Assembly: GCA_025210735.1 (NCBI GenBank)
Contig: JAOARD010000023.1
Coordinates: forward strand, 1-64,000
Reading direction: 5' to 3'
DNA from: Bacteroidales bacterium
Lineage (GTDB): Bacteria; Bacteroidota; Bacteroidia; Bacteroidales; UBA6680
Length of the DNA: 64,000 nucleotides
A model generated the notes under the pieces. The model searched no databases and had not been told where the DNA came from. It was given only the letters and a program-made list of their open reading frames with translations. Shown here piece by piece: positions 58,749 to 64,000 of the stretch. Every line of letters starts with the position of its first letter. The first letter of the stretch is position 1. A program made the translations under genes and the position numbers.

Positions 58749-58818
58749 TTACAGTAAATCATAAATCCACAACTTTTAGTTTTTCGTTTTCCTCTCTTCA
58801 CTTTTTACTTATTTCCCA

Positions 58819-59103
58819 TTTACAAAAACTGCTCAGCCACTCATTGGCCTGAAGCAGCCGTTCATTCAATTGCAAAAAATAGAGCAACAATAATCTATAA
58901 TATTGCAAAAATTATTAAGACACCAACAGATTCTGTACCTCAGTATAAAACCAACAGATACAATTATGTATACTGAGATTATTACAATCTGTTATTTAAA
59001 ACAATTATTCAGATGAAACCAGCATGAGTATGATCTCTTACATATGTAAGGAGTATTCCTTCATGCAAGTTTATCTGATAAAAGAAAAACAAATTTTAGA
59101 CAG
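58819..59103 (+). repeat. adhesin-cassette upstream repeat, copy 3
   Basis: 285 bases, same block as the other three. Hairpin AACAGATT (58925)/AATCTGTT (58986). More diverged near the leader element than copies 1 and 2. Confidence 0.75.
59010..59077 (+). promoter_or_regulatory. start-codon-mimic leader element, BspA-like cassette
   Basis: 5' arm CAGATGAAAC and 3' arm GTTTATCTG pair with the G of the ATG bulged; inner stem GCATGA/TCATGC; apical stem TTACAT/ATGTAA. The most diverged copy in sequence yet the fold is kept. The coding start CAGATG lies 26 bases downstream. The 5' ATG ORF is MKPA, stop TGA. Confidence 0.6.
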
Positions 59104-62100
59104 ATGAAGAAGATTTACATTTTGTCAGTACTACTGCTATTAAGTAGTATTGGCGTTTTTGCACAGAGTGATGCTTTTATTACTAAGTGGAAACCCAATG
59201 ATTCAAATGTTGTTGAGATTAATCTCAACAATAGGTATAAAACAGAGTATCTGTTTAGTATAGATTGGGATAATGACGGAACATACGATGACGAGAATAT
59301 TACAAATGTTGACAAAATATCTCATGAATACAGTGATGATGAACTGAAGGTAATCAAGATAAAAGGAAAATTCCCTTACCTGTCTAAAAAAGACATAGAT
59401 GGGCTAAAAGAGATTGTTCAATGGGGAACCAATGAGTGGGGAGCAAAATCTATGGAAGGATTGTTTGGAGAGATGTTTGGTCGTGCAGGTTTTATGAATA
59501 CTACTATTACTGCTACAGATGCTCCTGATCTATCTAAAGTAACAAGCATGTATTGTATGTTTGCTGAGAATAAATCATTTAATCAAGATATATCAGGCTG
59601 GAATGTTTCTAATGTAACCAATATGCGTAATATGTTTGAAGGAGCAGAGTCATTTAATCAGGATCTGAATGGCTGGGATGTTTCAAATGTGATTGATATG
59701 AGTTATATGTTCGGAGATACACCTGTGTTTAATGGTAAAATAAACGATTGGGATGTTAGCAGTGTTAAATATATGAACTTTATGTTTGGCAATACAAAAG
59801 CATTTAATCAGGATTTGAATAAGTGGGATGTATCTAGTGTTGTCTCTTCAGAAGTTATGTTTTATAATGCAGATGCTTTTAATGGAGATATATCTGCATG
59901 GAAAACTACAAGTTTGGTTACTGTGAAAAGTATGTTTGAGGGAGCAAAAGCATTTAATCAGGATATTAGTGGTTGGGATATGTCTGATGTTATAGATATG
60001 TATTCTATGTTTTCCAGAGCAGAGTCATTTAACCAGAATATATCTAAATGGGATGTCTCTAATGTAACCAAAATGCGTTTTATGTTCAATGGAGCAAAAT
60101 CTTTTAATCAGGATATTAGTAAATGGAACATTTCTAATGTCACAGATATGGGGTACCTGTTTGCAAATACTGATGAATTTAATCAGGATATTAGTGGCTG
60201 GGACATGTCAAACGTTGTTTTTATTGATCATATGTTTTATAGGGCAAAAGCTTTTAACCAAAATGTAGGTAAATGGAATACTGATAATGTGAAGCATTTG
60301 TCGAATATATTCTATGAAGCAGAATCATTTAATCAAGATTTAAATAATTGGAATGTTTCAAAAGTGGAGGACTTTGAAGGTGTATTCAAGGGGGCAAAAG
60401 TTTTTAATAGTAATATAAGTAACTGGAATGTAGAAAGTGCTACCTCAATGAGATCGATGTTTGAAGGAGCAACTAAGTTTAATCAGGATATTAGTAAATG
60501 GAACGTTGCAAAGGTGAAAAACTTTTCTGACATGTTTAAAAATGCAATAGCTTTTAATTCAGATATTGGTTCCTGGATAACAAGTGAGGGTGTAAGAATG
60601 AGTAGTATGTTTATGAATGCCAAATCTTTTAATGCCGATATTAGTAAATGGGATGTGTCAAAAGCGTATTTTATGGCAGAGATGTTCAGGAATGCTGTAT
60701 CTTTTAACTGTGAAATTCAGGATTGGAATATAGGTGATGCTTATTGGATGAGTGATATGTTTAAAGGTGTAAAAATCCCTACAGAAACTTATGATCAAAT
60801 ACTGATAAAATGGGCTAAGGTAAGTCCTAAAAATGGTAGAGTTAAATTTAATGCAGGAAATAGTTATTATTCTGAAGCTGCAGCTGAGGCCAGACAAACT
60901 TTGAAATGGTCTTGGCAATGGACTATTATAGATTTAGGTAAAGAACCAGATAATATTGAAAGTAACCCTCTGATTATTACCTTTCAGCCAAAAGAAGATA
61001 AATGCGTATATGTTAACACTGTTGATGGTTTAGAATATAAATATCATATTGATTGGAATAATGATGGTGTTTATGATGAAACCAATATTAAAGAACAGAT
61101 AATACATCTGTATGAAGATACAAAACCTAAGGTAATTAGGATTGTAAGTGAGTACCCGGCAATAAATAGTACCAATTGTCAGCCAACAGAAATTAATCAA
61201 TGGGGCGATATTAAATGGAAATCATTTAAAAGTGCATTTGAGAATTGCGAAACTATTAAGATCTCTGCTGAGGATACTCCCGATCTATCTCAGGTAACAG
61301 ATATGAGTAAAATGTTTTCTGGTGTAAAGTCATTTGAAGGAGATATTAGTAAGTGGGATATTACAAATATAACCTCAATGGATGATATGTTTAAAGGTGT
61401 TACTTTGTCAACGGAGGATTACGACCAGATATTGATAAATTGGAGTAAATTGGACTTAAAGGAAGGGGTCAAATTTAATGCAGGTAATACATACTATTCA
61501 GAAAAGGCAAAAGAGGCACATGATATTTTAGTTAATAAGTTTAAGTGGAATATTACAGACTTAGGTATGTTTGAGAAGAGTATAAAACTTACCTCACCAA
61601 AAGGAGGCGAGCAGATTAAAAAAGGGAGTACATTTACTATAACATGGACATCGGCTAATATTACCGGAAACATAAAGATTGAGTTGTTAAAAGATTCAGG
61701 TAATCCTGTAGTAATTGCAGATAATGTAGATGTATCAACAGGATCATATGAGTGGAGTGTAGATGCCGATGCTGGCGATAACTATTCAATAAAAATAACA
61801 TCAGCAGATAATAACTTTACCGATAAGAGTACAGCCACATTCTCAATAGTAACCATATCTGCAATAGATAACCTGTCGGTTATAGGTGCAAAAATATACC
61901 CTAACCCTGTTAATGATATACTAAATATTGAATTACCAACAACTGGTAGCTACAGAGTAACAGTATTAAATTCAATAGGAGATGTTGTAACACAAAAAAC
62001 AGCATCGTCAGTAAATACAACAATTGATATGTCGGCATACAACAGCGGTATATACATAATAAAAGTTACAACAGGCAACAGAAGTTATACAGGTAAAATA

Positions 62101-62112
62101 ATTAAACAATAG
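59104..62112 (+). CDS. T9SS-secreted BspA-like (DUF285) repeat protein
   Basis: 1002 residues. Signal peptide 1-21 matches the LRR cassettes. An N-terminal PKD-like part (SIDWDNDGTYDDENI, about 52-66) is followed by about sixteen BspA-family repeats (MxxMFxGAxSFNQDISxWDVSNVT type) to about 560. A second IDWNNDGVYDE segment near 655 has two to three more repeats. A Kre9/Knh1-like domain (about 829-915; TSPKGGEQIKKGSTFTITW) and a T9SS type A sorting domain (about 918-1002) close it. BspA of Tannerella forsythia binds host matrix and other bacteria; a similar role is an inference. It shares ends but not middle with its neighbours. Confidence 0.88.
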   Translation: MKKIYILSVLLLLSSIGVFAQSDAFITKWKPNDSNVVEINLNNRYKTEYLFSIDWDNDGTYDDENITNVDKISHEYSDDELKVIKIKGKFPYLSKKDIDGLKEIVQWGTNEWGAKSMEGLFGEMFGRAGFMNTTITATDAPDLSKVTSMYCMFAENKSFNQDISGWNVSNVTNMRNMFEGAESFNQDLNGWDVSNVIDMSYMFGDTPVFNGKINDWDVSSVKYMNFMFGNTKAFNQDLNKWDVSSVVSSEVMFYNADAFNGDISAWKTTSLVTVKSMFEGAKAFNQDISGWDMSDVIDMYSMFSRAESFNQNISKWDVSNVTKMRFMFNGAKSFNQDISKWNISNVTDMGYLFANTDEFNQDISGWDMSNVVFIDHMFYRAKAFNQNVGKWNTDNVKHLSNIFYEAESFNQDLNNWNVSKVEDFEGVFKGAKVFNSNISNWNVESATSMRSMFEGATKFNQDISKWNVAKVKNFSDMFKNAIAFNSDIGSWITSEGVRMSSMFMNAKSFNADISKWDVSKAYFMAEMFRNAVSFNCEIQDWNIGDAYWMSDMFKGVKIPTETYDQILIKWAKVSPKNGRVKFNAGNSYYSEAAAEARQTLKWSWQWTIIDLGKEPDNIESNPLIITFQPKEDKCVYVNTVDGLEYKYHIDWNNDGVYDETNIKEQIIHLYEDTKPKVIRIVSEYPAINSTNCQPTEINQWGDIKWKSFKSAFENCETIKISAEDTPDLSQVTDMSKMFSGVKSFEGDISKWDITNITSMDDMFKGVTLSTEDYDQILINWSKLDLKEGVKFNAGNTYYSEKAKEAHDILVNKFKWNITDLGMFEKSIKLTSPKGGEQIKKGSTFTITWTSANITGNIKIELLKDSGNPVVIADNVDVSTGSYEWSVDADAGDNYSIKITSADNNFTDKSTATFSIVTISAIDNLSVIGAKIYPNPVNDILNIELPTTGSYRVTVLNSIGDVVTQKTASSVNTTIDMSAYNSGIYIIKVTTGNRSYTGKIIKQ

Positions 62113-62146
62113 TCAATACAATTATTGCTATAATAAGTATAAACAG

Positions 62147-62175
62147 GGGCTGTTCTAATTAGGACAGCCCTTTAT
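62147..62175 (+). terminator. terminator, BspA-like cassette
   Basis: Same stem as at 58692 (GGGCTGTTC/GGACAGCCC), then TTTAT. Confidence 0.75.
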
Positions 62176-62204
62176 CGTGAGCCTCAGGGCAGTCACCTAT
62201 CGTG

Positions 62205-62228
62205 AGCCTCAGAGCATGCTCTGAGGCT
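62205..62228. repeat. 24-base palindromic repeat, copy 2
   Basis: Perfect palindrome, half-site AGCCTCAGAGCA; preceded by an incomplete unit at 62176-62191. Confidence 0.7.
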
Positions 62229-62276
62229 TGACAGTATAAAATCTCATTCAAGAATCACACTTCTCATACTTTCCCA

Positions 62277-62559
62277 TTTACAAAAAGCGCTTAGCCATTC
62301 ATAAGCCCAGAGCAGCCATTCATTCAATTGCAAAAAATAGAGTAATAATAATCTATAAATTGCTGTAATTATTAAGACACCAACAGATTCTATTTCTCAG
62401 TATTAAATCCACAAAAACAATAATATGTACTGAGATTGCTACAATCTGTTATTTAAAATTATACAGATGAGGCTGGCATGAGGAATAGATATCACAAGTG
62501 TGAGAAAGATTCTTTCATGCAGGTTCCATCTGGTAAACAAAAAACAAAATTATAAACAG
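62277..62559 (+). repeat. adhesin-cassette upstream repeat, copy 4
   Basis: 283 bases, same block as the other three. The outer hairpin AACAGATT (62382)/AATCTGTT (62443) is kept while its loop has diverged. Confidence 0.75.
62464..62532 (+). promoter_or_regulatory. start-codon-mimic leader element, LRR cassette 4
   Basis: 5' arm CAGATGAGGCTGGCATGA pairs with TCATGCAGGTTCCATCTG using two extra G:T pairs; apical CACA/TGTG replaces TACA/TGTG of copies 1 and 2. The coding start 27 bases later is CAGATGAG, which matches this copy's own 5' arm (CAGATGAGG), not the CAGATGAAG of the others. The 5' ATG ORF is MRLA, stop TGA. Confidence 0.65.
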
Positions 62560-64000
62560 ATGAGAAAATTTTACATTATTACAATACTACTGTTGAGTAG
62601 TATTGGAGTTTTTGCACAGGATGAGGTTATAAACATACCTGATGCTAATTTTAAAAAGGCGTTACTAAACCATAATCCGGTTATTGATACAAATAATGAT
62701 GGAGAGATACAGAAAAGCGAAGCAAGAAAATATACAGGAATAATGTATGTTAATCTTAGGCAAATTAAGACTCTAACAGGTATTGAGTATTTTGAAAATT
62801 TAACAGAACTGAAGTGTCAAAATAATCAGTTAACAACATTAAATCTTTCTAGGAATACAAAATTAACACGTTTGATTTGTTATTCTAACAAAATAGCAGA
62901 GTTAGATATTTCTAAGAGTATAAAACTTGAAGAGTTGGTTTGTTGGGGAAATGAATTAACTCAATTAAACGTTTCTAATAATACTAAACTAAAAAAACTG
63001 AACTGTTCAGGTAACGAATTAACTCAGTTAGATGTTTCTAAAAATGTTAATTTAATATCATTAGAGTGTGGGATGATAATTAATTATGCTTTTTTATATA
63101 ATCAGTTAACACAATTGAATATATCTAAAAACGTTAATTTAAAAGTATTGAACTGTTCAAATAATCAATTAACCCAATTAGATGTTTCTAAAAACATTAA
63201 TCTTGAATATTTACGTTGTACAAATAATCAATTAACACAATTGGATATATCTAAAAATACAAAATTGAAAAAAACAGATTTTTCTAAGAATACTATTGAT
63301 CTATCAGGTTTATGGAGTATAAAATCATCTTTACCTTTAGGATGTGACTTTAAGTATAAACCACAGAATAATATATATTCAGTGATTTCTGTAACAAAAG
63401 CTTATGAAGCAGATTACTTTGGACAATCAGTTGTAAATGGTAAGAATACAACATTTAAGTGGTATAATGTTTCTGGAGAATTGGTAGATGATAACGCTTA
63501 TATAGAGACTGTTTCTGGCACTACAGGTAAGTTTATTATAAAAAAAGAGGGTGCTTATTACTGTCAGATGAGTAATCCTGAGTTTCCAGACCTTGATATT
63601 AATACTAATCTAATATGTTTTTCATCTTCAACAGAGGAGGTTGTAGATATACCAGATGCTAATTTTAAGAAGTGTTTGTTGAAAGATAAAACAATAAATA
63701 CTAATCATGATGGAGAGATACAGTTAAGCGAAGCTCAAAATTATAAGGGTAAAATACATGTATATTCTAAAAATATAAAGAGTTTGAAGGGGATTGAACA
63801 TTTTATAAATATATATGAACTAAATTGTAGGGATAATAAACTGACACAAGTGGATGTGTCTAAAAATATAAATCTTAGGGTTTTACATCTTGGTTCTAAT
63901 AAGTTGAAACAACTTAATATTTCTAAAAACATTAAGTTATATGAATTAAATTGTGGTAATAATTTATTAAAAAAACTTGATGTCTCTAATAATGTTGAGT
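62560..64000 (+). CDS. T9SS-type leucine-rich-repeat protein, cassette 4 (3' end outside window)
   Basis: Open for 480 codons to the window edge. Signal peptide (MRKFYIITILLLSSIGVFAQ), EF-like segment IPDANFKKALLNHNPVIDTN...DGEIQKSEA, LRR array (LDVSKNINLEYLRCTNNQLT type), Ig-like linker with FKWYNVSGELVDDNAY, then a second EF-like segment (IPDANFKKCL, near 365) and a second LRR array. The module order is that of cassette 1, so a C-terminal sorting domain is expected beyond the window. Confidence 0.85.
   Translation, partial: MRKFYIITILLLSSIGVFAQDEVINIPDANFKKALLNHNPVIDTNNDGEIQKSEARKYTGIMYVNLRQIKTLTGIEYFENLTELKCQNNQLTTLNLSRNTKLTRLICYSNKIAELDISKSIKLEELVCWGNELTQLNVSNNTKLKKLNCSGNELTQLDVSKNVNLISLECGMIINYAFLYNQLTQLNISKNVNLKVLNCSNNQLTQLDVSKNINLEYLRCTNNQLTQLDISKNTKLKKTDFSKNTIDLSGLWSIKSSLPLGCDFKYKPQNNIYSVISVTKAYEADYFGQSVVNGKNTTFKWYNVSGELVDDNAYIETVSGTTGKFIIKKEGAYYCQMSNPEFPDLDINTNLICFSSSTEEVVDIPDANFKKCLLKDKTINTNHDGEIQLSEAQNYKGKIHVYSKNIKSLKGIEHFINIYELNCRDNKLTQVDVSKNINLRVLHLGSNKLKQLNISKNIKLYELNCGNNLLKKLDVSNNVE

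Larger units (their letters stand above)
58658..58818. other. spacer after LRR cassette 2: terminator and palindrome
   Basis: Terminator GGGCTGTTC/GGACAGCCC (58692-58715) and a perfect 24-base palindrome (58725-58748, half-site AGCCTCAGGGCA). Bases 58622-58736 are identical to 62077-62191 after the BspA-like gene (115 bases), showing recent duplication or gene conversion. Confidence 0.75.
62113..62276. other. spacer after the BspA-like gene: terminator and palindromes
   Basis: Terminator GGGCTGTTC/GGACAGCCC (62147-62170), a truncated palindrome unit (62176-62191), CACCTAT, then the full palindrome (62205-62228). The first part is identical to the spacer after LRR cassette 2. Confidence 0.75.

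Overview
The window looks like a chromosomal segment of a low-GC anaerobe of the phylum Bacteroidota, most likely Bacteroidales. Supporting signs are: a type IX secretion (T9SS) component (PorT) and proteins ending in T9SS type A sorting domains; several promoters with the Bacteroidota form TTTG-N18/19-TAnnTTTG; few Shine-Dalgarno sequences; the lipoprotein TamL; the gene order rpsU-xer-hpf-tRNA-tuf-secE-nusG-rplKAJL-rpoBC; and anaerobic enzymes (2-oxoacid:ferredoxin oxidoreductase, HydE, ADP-forming acyl-CoA synthetase, flavodoxin).

Layout. 1-12.8 kb: tail of a decayed IS1595-type transposase, porT, a FAD-dependent oxidoreductase, a membrane Cache/HAMP/GAF/PAS sensor without an output domain, an rRNA/tRNA methyltransferase divergent from tamL, class I aldolase, an AGCS symporter with an extra N-terminal extracellular domain, and a helix-hairpin-helix protein. 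12.9-27.3 kb: the translation/transcription supercluster rpsU, xerC, hpf, tRNA-Gly, tuf, secE, nusG, rplK, rplA, rplJ, rplL, rpoB, rpoC. 27.4-33.9 kb: yicC-gmk-nadD, an aminotransferase, and a four-subunit 2-oxoacid:ferredoxin oxidoreductase operon. 34-44.5 kb is accessory: small outer-membrane barrels (one single, three tandem paralogues), two minus-strand HopA1-like effector candidates (one frameshifted), a methyltransferase, and a Bcr/CflA efflux pump divergent from an AraC regulator. 44.6-50 kb: orphan hydE, ADP-forming acyl-CoA synthetase with a structured leader and a 53-residue membrane protein, an Mpv17-like membrane protein and flavodoxin. 50-64 kb: four tandem cassettes encoding large secreted repeat proteins (three LRR, one BspA-like).

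The strongest unexplained signal is a small RNA-like leader element seen six times with good support (48457, 48547, 50282, 54230, 59010, 62464) and once weakly (39580). It has a 5' arm containing an ATG (CAGATG or CAAATG), a nested hairpin, and a 3' arm (CATCTG or CATTTG) that complements the 5' arm. The same CAGATG/CAAATG sequence recurs at the next ATG exactly 26-27 nt downstream, so the 3' arm can pair either with the 5' arm or with the start codon. Paired positions co-vary. It precedes unrelated genes, which suggests a start-codon-mimic regulatory switch.

Other notable points: a tRNA acceptor/T-arm remnant that has lost its D and anticodon arms lies between tuf and secE; the four adhesin cassettes share near-identical 5' leaders, signal peptides and C-terminal sorting domains but have different middles; and PorT, a core T9SS protein, is encoded in the same window as these T9SS cargo genes. 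All calls come from reading the sequence; no database search was run.
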